Assembly: GCA_016763045.1 (NCBI GenBank)
Contig: JAESUN010000070.1
Span: 1-5,269 of the forward strand
Direction of reading: 5' to 3'
DNA: 5,269 nt
DNA from: Opitutaceae bacterium
Lineage (GTDB): Bacteria > Verrucomicrobiota > Verrucomicrobiia > Opitutales > Opitutaceae
The notes under the pieces are model-generated. The model searched no databases. It worked only from the letters and a program-made list of their open reading frames with translations, and was not told the DNA's origin. Both the position numbers and the translations under genes were made by a program. Positions 1-5,269 of the stretch are shown in pieces. Within the stretch, counting starts at the first letter, position 1. The number at the start of each line of letters is the position of its first letter.

Positions 1-297
1 GTCAGTTATCAGAAACAAGGCTTGGCCAGAAGTGTTTTCCTCGGTGAGATTGAGGACCAGTGGTATGATGGGAACCTTGAAATATTCATTGAAAAACGTT
101 TCGAGAGTGGCTTTACGTTGCGGCTGACCGGCAACAACCTTCTTAATGCCAACAGCATTCAGGCAGAGCGTAACTATGACGGCGACACCACCGCTGAAAT
201 TCAGGCAAATCAGAGAGCCGGAAATGTTGATAATTATGAAGTGGAAAGAGAAGTTGCCTCACGTGTATTTATGATTACAGGTAGATATACGTTCTAG
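1..297 (+). CDS. TonB-dependent receptor, C-terminal fragment (5' end outside window)
   Basis: The reading frame is open from the first base and ends at TAG 295-297, giving 98 residues of a larger protein. The pattern is that of the end of a TonB-dependent outer-membrane receptor. Alternating-residue beta strands appear at about residues 25-34 (NLEIFIEKRF) and 38-48, the latter carrying the typical 'LRLTGNNLLNA' turn. A long polar stretch at about 51-85 is probably an extracellular loop. The last strand (RVFMITGRYTF) ends in the terminal Phe expected for BamA recognition. Such receptors take up substrates across the outer membrane using TonB energy. The plug domain and any TonB box would lie upstream, so the substrate cannot be read from this piece. 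It is convergent with iolG and has its own terminator, so a role in inositol uptake is suggested only by proximity. Another 16-22-strand barrel protein is possible but less likely. Confidence 0.8.
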   Translation, partial: VSYQKQGLARSVFLGEIEDQWYDGNLEIFIEKRFESGFTLRLTGNNLLNANSIQAERNYDGDTTAEIQANQRAGNVDNYEVEREVASRVFMITGRYTF

Positions 298-329
298 GGT
301 AGAGATCGTTAAATTTTAGTCCAAACTAT

Positions 330-364
330 AAAGCCCCGCTGAAGTTTCAGACGGGGCTTTTTTT
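330..364 (+). terminator. Rho-independent terminator after the TonB-dependent receptor, possibly bidirectional
   Basis: AAAGCCCCG (330-338) pairs with CGGGGCTTT (352-360). The stem continues inward as CTGA (339-342) with TCAG (347-350), closing on loop AGTT, with one bulged A at 351. A run of seven T (358-364) follows directly on the plus strand. It sits 33 bases after the receptor stop and 24 bases beyond the iolG stop on the other strand. Read from the minus strand, the hairpin is followed by the weaker tract TTTATAGTTT, so it may also end iolG transcription, less efficiently. Confidence 0.92.
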
Positions 365-387
365 AATCATAGAAATGAAGGCGAGGG

Positions 388-1374
388 TTAAATCCTGATC
401 AACTGGCCACTTGCCATTGACTGGGCTGCCACCTCAGCTAGCCGCAGGGCTTCCACGCCGTCCTCAATGCTTGTTTGTGGGGCGCACGCATCTGCAAGGA
501 CGTCTGCAAAGTGGCTGATCTCGATTCTGTATGCGGCTTCATAACGTTCAAGGAAGAAATCCTGCACCCGGTCTTCCTGAGATCCATCGGCGTTCCACAA
601 TCCGACATGAGAACATAGAATATTATCTGCTTTTACCAACCCTGTGCTGCCGAGAACTTCGATTCTCTGGTCGTATCCATATACGGCACGGCGACTGTTG
701 CTTATGGTGCAAAGCTTGCCAGTGGCGGTTTTGAGGATGATCTTGGCACTGTCAATATCTCCGGCTTCGCCAATGGCGGGATCAACCAGACAACTGCCCG
801 AGGCAAAAACTTCCGTAATTTTTTCATTCAGGAGCCACCGTGCCATGTCGAAATCATGGATGGTCATATCTTTAAACAGGCCACCGCTCTGATTGATATA
901 ATTAACCGGTGGTGGGGCAGGGTCATGGCTTGTGATCTGAAGCATTTCCAGCGCACCTATTTTGCCGTCAATGATAGATTTCTTGAGTTTGCTAAAGTCT
1001 GGATCATAGCGTCGGTTAAAACCAAGCAGGAATTTAATACTTCCTGCGTTGACAGCTTCGAGGCATTTTTGAGATGTTTCGAGATTCAGGTCGATGGGTT
1101 TTTCGCAGAAAATTGACTTTCCCGCATCAATGCAGCGTAGGATAATATTTGCATGCGTGTCCGTGGGGCTTGCAATAAGAACAGCATCTAACGAAGAGTC
1201 GGCAAGGACATGTTCAAGTGAGGTTGATTTTGCTCCAAACTTATCCGCAAGATTTTTTGCGCTATCCTCATGATAATCAACGACATAACGGAGCGATAGG
1301 CGGGCGTGATTGTTAATGTTTTCTGCGTGAATAGTGCCAATTCTTCCGGCGCCGATAACTGCGACTGAATACAT
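388..1374 (-). CDS. iolG: Inositol 2-dehydrogenase (myo-inositol to scyllo-inosose)
   Basis: This is a Gfo/Idh/MocA-family oxidoreductase of 328 residues, normal for the family. It catalyses the first step of inositol breakdown, NAD+-dependent oxidation to 2-keto-myo-inositol (scyllo-inosose), in the cytoplasm. The N-terminal Rossmann fold carries GAGRIG (residues 8-13). Asp33 at the end of the second strand matches the Asp that favours NAD over NADP in Bacillus subtilis IolG. The catalytic set is visible: Lys92 in CEKP (90-93), and Asp169 and His173 in DMTIHDFD, with the same spacing as Lys97/Asp172/His176 of B. subtilis IolG. I chose ATG at 1374 because AAGGA (1386-1382) lies 7 bases before it. 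An in-frame ATG at 1380 would add two residues but leaves only one base of spacing. The gene is transcribed away from iolBCD across a shared control region. A scyllo-inositol or related sugar dehydrogenase is the main alternative, but the neighbours favour IolG. Confidence 0.93.
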   Translation of the reverse strand: MYSVAVIGAGRIGTIHAENINNHARLSLRYVVDYHEDSAKNLADKFGAKSTSLEHVLADSSLDAVLIASPTDTHANIILRCIDAGKSIFCEKPIDLNLETSQKCLEAVNAGSIKFLLGFNRRYDPDFSKLKKSIIDGKIGALEMLQITSHDPAPPPVNYINQSGGLFKDMTIHDFDMARWLLNEKITEVFASGSCLVDPAIGEAGDIDSAKIILKTATGKLCTISNSRRAVYGYDQRIEVLGSTGLVKADNILCSHVGLWNADGSQEDRVQDFFLERYEAAYRIEISHFADVLADACAPQTSIEDGVEALRLAEVAAQSMASGQLIRI

Positions 1375-1381
1375 AGTCATT

Positions 1382-1386
1382 TCCTT
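1382..1386 (-). promoter_or_regulatory. Ribosome binding site of iolG
   Basis: AAGGA on the minus strand (reading 1386 to 1382) is 7 bases from ATG 1374 but only 1 base from ATG 1380. It therefore decides the start in favour of the second ATG, which gives an N-terminus MYSVAVIGAG typical of the family. Confidence 0.7.
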
Positions 1387-1411
1387 GTATTAAAAAAAAT
1401 ATAGTCAAAAT

Positions 1412-1425
1412 AGAATGAATATTCT
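1412..1425. promoter_or_regulatory. Putative operator palindrome 1 (AGAAT-N4-ATTCT)
   Basis: AGAAT (1412-1416) and ATTCT (1421-1425) form an inverted repeat with a 4-base centre; it can also be written GAA-N6-TTC. Its last base is the first base of a perfect TTGACA hexamer (1425-1430), so a bound protein would cover the -35 element of a candidate iolB promoter. RpiR-family IolR proteins of alphaproteobacteria bind GGAA-N6-TTCC-like sites with the same half-site spacing. Assignment to IolR is inference. Confidence 0.65.
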
Positions 1426-1452
1426 TGACAATAAGTCAAAATAGAATAAATA
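1425..1452 (+). promoter_or_regulatory. Candidate sigma70-type promoter for iolBCD
   Basis: A perfect -35 hexamer TTGACA (1425-1430) is followed after 16 bases by a weak -10 TAAATA (1447-1452), which lies inside operator 2. Predicted initiation near 1459 would leave a leader of about 75 bases. A better -10 alone, TATACT (1500-1505), sits nearer the gene but has no recognisable -35. The -35 is convincing by sequence, while the exact -10 is uncertain. Confidence 0.4.
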
Positions 1453-1456
1453 TTCT
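1443..1456. promoter_or_regulatory. Putative operator palindrome 2 (best-conserved copy)
   Basis: AGAAT (1443-1447) and ATTCT (1452-1456) lie within a longer near-perfect palindrome at 1441-1458, with 8-base arms ATAGAATA and TATTCTAT around AA. Its centre is 31 bp from that of palindrome 1, about three helical turns, so both sites face the same side of the DNA. It overlaps the candidate -10 of the iolB promoter and lies next to or over the candidate -10 of the iolG promoter. Confidence 0.7.
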
Positions 1457-1483
1457 ATAGATAGAATAAAAATTCTCAATCAA
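1454..1483 (-). promoter_or_regulatory. Candidate divergent promoter for iolG
   Basis: On the minus strand, TTGATT (1483-1478) and TATAGA (1459-1454) are separated by 18 bases, each matching four of six consensus positions. Operator 3 lies in the spacer and operator 2 overlaps the -10, so one repressor could close both divergent promoters. Moderate matches are common in such AT-rich DNA, so confidence is low. Confidence 0.3.
1463..1476. promoter_or_regulatory. Putative operator palindrome 3 (AGAAT-N4-ATTCT)
   Basis: AGAAT (1463-1467) and ATTCT (1472-1476) surround AAAA. The centre is 20 bp from that of palindrome 2, about two helical turns, which keeps the same face. It falls in the spacer of the candidate iolG promoter and just downstream of the candidate iolB start point, a position suited to repression. 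Confidence 0.65.
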
Positions 1484-1521
1484 AAAAGTGAGATTTTATT
1501 ATACTATGTAATCTAATCAAC

Positions 1522-1526
1522 AGGAG
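1522..1526 (+). promoter_or_regulatory. Ribosome binding site of iolB, supporting a TTG start
   Basis: AGGAG (1522-1526) is 9 bases before TTG 1536. No ATG or GTG in this frame lies near it with an open frame: ATG 1506 is in frame but is followed at once by TAA. The site therefore supports the unusual TTG as the start. Confidence 0.75.
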
Positions 1527-1535
1527 ATAGAGAAA

Positions 1536-2339
1536 TTGAGTCCATTAGTAAACAAATATAGAAATGGATTTCAAATTGGTTTGACGCATATCACACGTCA
1601 TAATGATCCAGATGAGGTTACGGGTATTGGGCTGGCGGTACTGCGACTGGAGCCCGGCGAAACATATACCGTTACTCTGGAAAATGAAATGGCTTTGTTG
1701 TTAATGCGTGGTCGGGTTGCCGTTACGGTTAATGGCCATGAGAATGTAATAACCCGAACCAGCCTGTTTGATGATCAGCCGACATGTATTCATGCCTCAA
1801 AGGGCAACCGCATAACGCTTAAGGCGGAAATTTCAGCAGAATTCACACTTTATCAATGTAACAATGAAAAATTATTTTCACCTGAATTATACGTACCTGC
1901 CGGTGGCAAGGACGAACATCGGGGCAAGGGTCAGGTCGGTGATACGTGTCTGCGATTTGTAAGGACAATCTTTGATGATACCATTTCCTCTAAAAATGCG
2001 GATTTGGTATTGGGGGAGGTTATCACAATGCCCGGAAAATGGTCTTCATACCCACCGCATAGTCATCCGCAGCCGGAAATTTACCATTATCGGTTTACTG
2101 ATGACCGGGGCTGGGGCCATGCCGAACTGGGGGAGGATGTGTTGAAAGTCCGTCCAAATGACACTGTTCGTATCGTAGATGACAAAACACACGCTCAGGT
2201 GTCCGCACCGGGATACGGCATGTATTACTCATGGGTTATTCGGCATTTGCCGGATGATCGCTACACCATCCCGGAATTTGAAGAACAGCATAAATGGATC
2301 ATGGATACTGATGCCACTTATTGGCAGCCGAAGGAATAG
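1536..2339 (+). CDS. iolB: 5-deoxy-glucuronate isomerase
   Basis: This 267-residue protein matches the usual length of IolB (about 270). IolB converts 5-deoxy-D-glucuronate to 5-dehydro-2-deoxy-D-gluconate (EC 5.3.1.30), the step after IolD and before IolC. It is a two-part cupin (KduI/IolB family). Recognised family stretches are DEHRGKG (126-132) and GKWSSYPPHSHPQPEIYHYRF (167-187). His175, His177 and Glu181, with His219 further on, are the likely metal ligands by comparison with the family. The start is TTG at 1536, giving MSPLVNKY, which resembles the MSxLLxKP opening of known IolB; the next methionine in frame is far inside the protein (residue 52). It is the first gene of the plus-strand operon, with only 5 bases between its stop and the iolC ATG, so translation of the two is probably coupled. 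No signal peptide or membrane segment is seen; it should act in the cytoplasm. Confidence 0.95.
   Translation: MSPLVNKYRNGFQIGLTHITRHNDPDEVTGIGLAVLRLEPGETYTVTLENEMALLLMRGRVAVTVNGHENVITRTSLFDDQPTCIHASKGNRITLKAEISAEFTLYQCNNEKLFSPELYVPAGGKDEHRGKGQVGDTCLRFVRTIFDDTISSKNADLVLGEVITMPGKWSSYPPHSHPQPEIYHYRFTDDRGWGHAELGEDVLKVRPNDTVRIVDDKTHAQVSAPGYGMYYSWVIRHLPDDRYTIPEFEEQHKWIMDTDATYWQPKE
2331..2335 (+). promoter_or_regulatory. Ribosome binding site of iolC inside the end of iolB
   Basis: AAGGA (2331-2335) lies within the last codons of iolB, 9 bases before ATG 2345. It selects ATG 2345 over an in-frame TTG at 2321, which would add eight residues without family support. Confidence 0.7.
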
Positions 2340-2344
2340 ATAAA

Positions 2345-4255
2345 ATGACAGTAAAAGAAACACTCGACGTTATTTGCATGGGTCGGGCAAGTGTCGATTT
2401 ATATGGTGATCAGGTCGGCAGCCGTCTGGAAGATATGCAGAGCTTTTCAAAATATGCCGGTGGTTGTCCCACCAATATAGCCATTGGAACAAGTAAGTTG
2501 GGATTAAAATCCGCATTGCTTAGCCGGGTTGGTGATGAGCATATGGGCAGGTTCCTGATTGAAACGCTGGAAAATAATGACGTCAATACGGACGCTGTGG
2601 TGATGGATGCTGGCCGGTTAACCGCCTTGGTTATTCTGGGTATTCGGGATAAAAAGACATTTCCCCTGATTTTTTATCGGGAAAATTGTGCGGATATGGC
2701 GCTGGATATTTCGGATGTGAAGGAAGATTTTATCGCTTCTTCCAAGGCGTTGTTGGTCAGCGGGACGCATTTTTCAACGGATCAGGTGAACAAGGCAAGC
2801 CGCCTTGCAATGACCTATGCCCGAAAACATAACCGGCAGATTATACTCGATATTGACTACCGGCCTGTACTCTGGGGCTTGACGGATCATGGCATGGGAG
2901 AGGAACGTTTTGTAAGTTCGGATCACGTGAGTGAACATATACAGTCCTTTTTAAAGGATTGTACGGTGATCGTCGGTACGGAAGAAGAATTCCATATTGC
3001 GGGGGGAAGTCAGGATAATATTGAGGCATTGAGGAAAGTTCGGTCAATAAGCGATGCTTTGCTGGTCATCAAATTGGGGCCTCAAGGTTGTGCCTATTTT
3101 GAAGGTGAAATTCCAGATGAGATTCCGAGTGACAGCATAATATCTGGTTTCCCCATTGAAGTATTCAATGAATTAGGGGCCGGGGATGCTTTTATGTCCG
3201 GCTTTCTACGGGGTTATCTAGGCGGTAAGGATGTTGCAACAGCCTGTCGCTACGGGAATGCATGTGGGGCGATAGTTGTGTCCCGCCACGGCTGTTCCCC
3301 GTCAAGCCCCAGTAAAGAGGAACTGGATTTCTTCCTGAAATATGGCAGTGATCATTTCCGTCTTCGCGAGGATGAAGAACTCAACCACATTCATTGGGCA
3401 ACCAATCGAAAACAGAATTATGACGAGGTGATAGCCTTTGCTTTTGACCATCGGTCACAATTAGTAGATATTGCAGGCAATAGAAAAGATGCGGCGGAAA
3501 GTATCGCGTATTTTAAACAACTGTGCCTGGAAGCCGCATTGGGCACCAAAGAAGAATTTCCCGACAGGGGATTGGGCATATTATGTGACGGCCAGTTCGG
3601 AGAAGATACATTGGCGGCTGCGATGGGGAAAGATTTGTGGATAGGTCGGCCTATTGAGGTGCCGGGCTCTATACCGCTCCAGTTTGTTGGTGGTGATGAT
3701 ATTGGATCGACTCTGCGGACCTGGCCAGAAGACCATTGTATAAAATGTCTTGTTTTTTATCATCCGCAGGATGCTGTTGAACTTCGGGAACAGCAGGAGC
3801 GAACAGTAAGAACGTTATTCCATAGTGCGCGGGATAATGGCAAAGAACTTTTGCTGGAGATCATTCCCCCTAAATCCTCCCATAGAACGGAAACCACGGT
3901 GTCTGAAAGTCTTGGGCGTTTTTATGATCTGGGAATTAAGCCGGACTGGTGGAAATTACCAGCTCCCCTGAACAAACAGGAATGGGAAAACATCAGTGCA
4001 GTGGTTAATGAACGGGACCCTTATTGTCGGGGCGTTGTTATGTTAGGATTGGATGCGCCTGAGGAGCAAATTCAGGAAAATTTGACTTTGGCGGCTCAGC
4101 AGTCTGTATGTAAAGGGTTTGCTATTGGAAGAACTATTTTTGGTGATGTTGCCCGGGCATGGTTTGCGGGGGATGTTGACGACAGTCAGGCTGTTACGGC
4201 CATGAAAGAAACATATGGAAGACTGATTGCTCACTGGGTAAGTCAACGGGGCTAA
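2345..4255 (+). CDS. iolC: Bifunctional 5-dehydro-2-deoxygluconokinase / DUF2090 aldolase-like fusion
   Basis: This 636-residue protein has two domains. Residues about 7-335 are a PfkB/ribokinase-family sugar kinase. They carry the substrate-side signature YAGGCPTNIAIG (37-48) and the ATP-site signature ELGAGDAFMSGF (276-287), in which Asp281 of GAGD is the catalytic base. This half phosphorylates 5-dehydro-2-deoxygluconate at C6. Residues about 345-636 are a DUF2090 domain, including AFDHR (366-370), GILCDGQFGED (411-421), KPDWWKLP (532-539) and GFAIGRTIFG (591-600). In many Gram-negative inositol operons this domain is fused to IolC. It is annotated as the 5-dehydro-2-deoxyphosphogluconate aldolase replacing IolJ, which gives dihydroxyacetone phosphate and malonate semialdehyde. 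The aldolase role rests on family annotation and context; I cannot assign its catalytic lysine with certainty. Unfused Bacillus-type IolC is about 325 residues, so the length itself shows the fusion. Both domains look complete and there is no frameshift. Confidence 0.94.
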   Translation: MTVKETLDVICMGRASVDLYGDQVGSRLEDMQSFSKYAGGCPTNIAIGTSKLGLKSALLSRVGDEHMGRFLIETLENNDVNTDAVVMDAGRLTALVILGIRDKKTFPLIFYRENCADMALDISDVKEDFIASSKALLVSGTHFSTDQVNKASRLAMTYARKHNRQIILDIDYRPVLWGLTDHGMGEERFVSSDHVSEHIQSFLKDCTVIVGTEEEFHIAGGSQDNIEALRKVRSISDALLVIKLGPQGCAYFEGEIPDEIPSDSIISGFPIEVFNELGAGDAFMSGFLRGYLGGKDVATACRYGNACGAIVVSRHGCSPSSPSKEELDFFLKYGSDHFRLREDEELNHIHWATNRKQNYDEVIAFAFDHRSQLVDIAGNRKDAAESIAYFKQLCLEAALGTKEEFPDRGLGILCDGQFGEDTLAAAMGKDLWIGRPIEVPGSIPLQFVGGDDIGSTLRTWPEDHCIKCLVFYHPQDAVELREQQERTVRTLFHSARDNGKELLLEIIPPKSSHRTETTVSESLGRFYDLGIKPDWWKLPAPLNKQEWENISAVVNERDPYCRGVVMLGLDAPEEQIQENLTLAAQQSVCKGFAIGRTIFGDVARAWFAGDVDDSQAVTAMKETYGRLIAHWVSQRG

Positions 4256-4266
4256 CCCCGCGCGGG
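4247..4266 (+). other. GC-rich hairpin over the iolC stop codon
   Basis: CGGGG (4247-4251) and CCCCG (4256-4260) can pair around the loop CTAA, which contains most of the iolC stop codon. An overlapping perfect palindrome CCCGCGCGGG (4257-4266) shares the CCCCG arm and would compete with it. No T run follows, so it is not a standard terminator. It may affect mRNA stability or ribosome passage between iolC and iolD, or have no function. Confidence 0.4.
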
Positions 4267-4302
4267 TCACTTGGCGAGGGCAGGGTTTCTGTTTTAGTGT
4301 AC

Positions 4303-4306
4303 GGGA
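4303..4306 (+). promoter_or_regulatory. Weak ribosome binding site of iolD
   Basis: GGGA (4303-4306) is 7 bases before ATG 4314 and is the only purine-rich match there. It is weaker than the AGGAG of iolB or the AAGGA of iolC, hinting at lower initiation unless another signal helps. The choice of ATG 4314 rests mainly on the family-typical N-terminus MKTIRLTMAQAL. Confidence 0.5.
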
Positions 4307-4313
4307 TAATAAT

Positions 4314-5269
4314 ATGAAGACAATCAGATTAACAATGGCGCAGGCATTGGTACAATATATGCTGGCTCAGAGGGTGATTGTAGATGAAAAAGATGTTCCT
4401 CTTTTTGCGGGTGTATTTGCCATCTTTGGTCATGGTAATGTGGCGGGTATGGGGGAGGCTCTTCATGCCGTTCAGGATAAGTTACCAACTTTCCGCGCCC
4501 ATAATGAGCAGGCCATGGCCCATTCCGCGATTGCCTATACCAAGGCCCGGATGCGGCGTCAAATGATGGCTTGTACAACGTCGGTCGGGCCGGGTGCGAC
4601 AAATATGGTAACTGCTGCCGCGTTGGCGCATGTGAACCGATTGCCGATACTTTTATTGCCGGGGGATACATTTGCCAATCGTCGCCCGGACCCGGTATTA
4701 CAACAGATCGAAAATATCTCAAATCCGACGGTCGTCGCCAATGACTGTTTTAAACCTGTTAGCCGATATTGGGACCGCATCACGCGCCCGGAACAATTGA
4801 TTACAAGCCTGCCTCAGGCGGTACGGACCTTAACCGATCCGGTAAATTGCGGACCGGTAACATTGTGTCTGCCGGAAGACGTTCAGGCAGAGAATTATGA
4901 ATATCCGTTATCTCTTTTTGATCGCACGTATCACGAACAGAAAAGACCGGAACCGGATCAGGGCGAGTTGAAGCATGCTGTGGAAATTCTTTCACAGGCC
5001 AGAAAACCTTTGATCGTTGCCGGTGGCGGGGTTCTTTATAGCATAGCTTCTGAGGTTTTAGAGTCCTTTGCGGATCGTTATAATATACCTGTTGCAGAAA
5101 CGCAGGCTGGCAAAGGCGCTTTACCATGGAACTGTGCCGCATCTGTTGGTGCAATTGGTGTTACGGGTACGTCTGCGGCCAATGAATTGGCCCGGGAAGC
5201 GGATGTCATACTTGCTATTGGGTGTCGGTTATCCGATTTTACCACAGGATCACGGTCTTTGTTCCAGAA
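4314..5269 (+). CDS. iolD: 3D-(3,5/4)-trihydroxycyclohexane-1,2-dione hydrolase, N-terminal half (3' end outside window)
   Basis: The frame is open from ATG 4314 to the end of the window, giving 318 residues; complete IolD proteins are roughly 610-640, so about half is present. IolD is a thiamine diphosphate-dependent enzyme that hydrolyses the cyclic dione made by IolE, opening the ring to 5-deoxy-glucuronate. The N-terminal pyrimidine-binding domain shows FAIFGHGN (35-42), HNEQAMAH (63-70) with the expected ThDP-activating Glu65, and VGPGATN (91-97). KPVSRYWDRITRPEQL (147-162) is nearly identical to B. subtilis IolD as I recall it. From about residue 215 the central domain begins, with PLIVAGGGV (232-240) and the conserved GCRLSDFTTG (303-312). 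The C-terminal ThDP pyrophosphate-binding domain (GDG...N motif) lies beyond the window. The gene starts 58 bases after iolC and probably belongs to the same transcript; iolE would be an expected next gene. Confidence 0.96.
   Translation, partial: MKTIRLTMAQALVQYMLAQRVIVDEKDVPLFAGVFAIFGHGNVAGMGEALHAVQDKLPTFRAHNEQAMAHSAIAYTKARMRRQMMACTTSVGPGATNMVTAAALAHVNRLPILLLPGDTFANRRPDPVLQQIENISNPTVVANDCFKPVSRYWDRITRPEQLITSLPQAVRTLTDPVNCGPVTLCLPEDVQAENYEYPLSLFDRTYHEQKRPEPDQGELKHAVEILSQARKPLIVAGGGVLYSIASEVLESFADRYNIPVAETQAGKGALPWNCAASVGAIGVTGTSAANELAREADVILAIGCRLSDFTTGSRSLFQ

Larger units (their letters stand above)
1403..1456 (+). repeat. Tandem direct repeat containing operators 1 and 2
   Basis: A 23-base unit, AGTCAAAATAGAAT followed by NAATATTCT, occurs at 1403-1425 and 1434-1456 with a single mismatch (G1417 against A1448), a period of 31 bp. 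The shared AGTCAAAAT flank extends the similarity beyond the palindrome, which suggests local duplication of an operator unit or a binding site wider than the palindrome. Confidence 0.7.

Noticed and set aside
531..1116. Plus-strand open frames at 531-734, 644-892 and 856-1116
   Set aside because: All are antisense to iolG, whose catalytic residues and cofactor motif establish the coding strand; their translations show no family features.
1403..1476. CRISPR-like or mobile-element repeats
   Set aside because: The units are short palindromes at unequal spacing (31 and 20 bp) within a promoter region, with no unique spacers or nearby cas or transposase genes; operators explain them better.
1498..1503. 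Perfect TATAAT on the minus strand (reading 1503 to 1498) as the iolG -10
   Set aside because: No -35-like hexamer lies 16-18 bases upstream; the sequence there is the iolB ribosome site and its surroundings. It could still contribute weakly, but the region is very AT-rich.
1506..1511. ATG at 1506 in frame with iolB as a possible start
   Set aside because: It is followed immediately by TAA, so it cannot begin the protein.
2321..2344. N-terminal extension of iolC from TTG 2321, overlapping the end of iolB
   Set aside because: ATG 2345 has AAGGA at 9 bases and gives the family-typical N-terminus; the eight extra residues would merely overlap iolB and have no ribosome site of their own that I can see.
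4247..4266. Hairpin after iolC as an intrinsic terminator
   Set aside because: No T tract follows the stem, and iolD continues the same pathway immediately downstream.
4324..5154. Open frames on the minus strand at 4324-4722 and 4801-5154
   Set aside because: They lie opposite iolD, which is clearly coding by its conserved motifs. Their translations are rich in Pro, Arg, His and Gln with no recognisable domain, as expected of antisense shadows.

Overview
The window is a myo-inositol catabolic locus from a Gram-negative bacterium. An outer-membrane TonB-dependent receptor ending in a C-terminal phenylalanine shows the Gram-negative envelope. A marine-type alphaproteobacterium is my best guess, from the GAGRIG-type inositol dehydrogenase, the kinase fused to DUF2090, and operators shaped like GAA-N6-TTC. 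That placement is inference; no rRNA or marker gene is present.

Layout: (1) 1-297 (+) is the last 98 residues of a TonB-dependent receptor that begins upstream. (2) 330-364 is a strong intrinsic terminator between convergent genes. (3) 388-1374 (-) is iolG, inositol 2-dehydrogenase. (4) 1375-1535 is an AT-rich divergent control region with three phased palindromes (AGAAT-N4-ATTCT), which look like operators for an inositol repressor. (5) 1536-2339 (+) is iolB, starting at TTG. (6) 2345-4255 (+) is iolC, a PfkB kinase fused to a DUF2090 aldolase-like domain. (7) 4314-5269 (+) is the first half of iolD, cut by the window end.

How the genes work together: IolG oxidises myo-inositol to scyllo-inosose. 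A dehydratase (IolE, not in this window) then acts, IolD opens the ring of the resulting trione to 5-deoxyglucuronate, and IolB isomerises that to 5-dehydro-2-deoxygluconate. The kinase half of IolC phosphorylates this product, and its DUF2090 half is expected to split the phosphate into DHAP and malonate semialdehyde. IolE, IolA, an inositol transporter and the regulator are not visible and probably lie downstream or elsewhere. The divergent arrangement around shared palindromes implies co-regulation of iolG and iolBCD.

The genes are intact, orthodox members of a known pathway, and I see no unknown system. The most interesting parts are the triple operator array, the possible link of the receptor to inositol, and the GC-rich hairpin at the iolC stop before a weakly initiated iolD.
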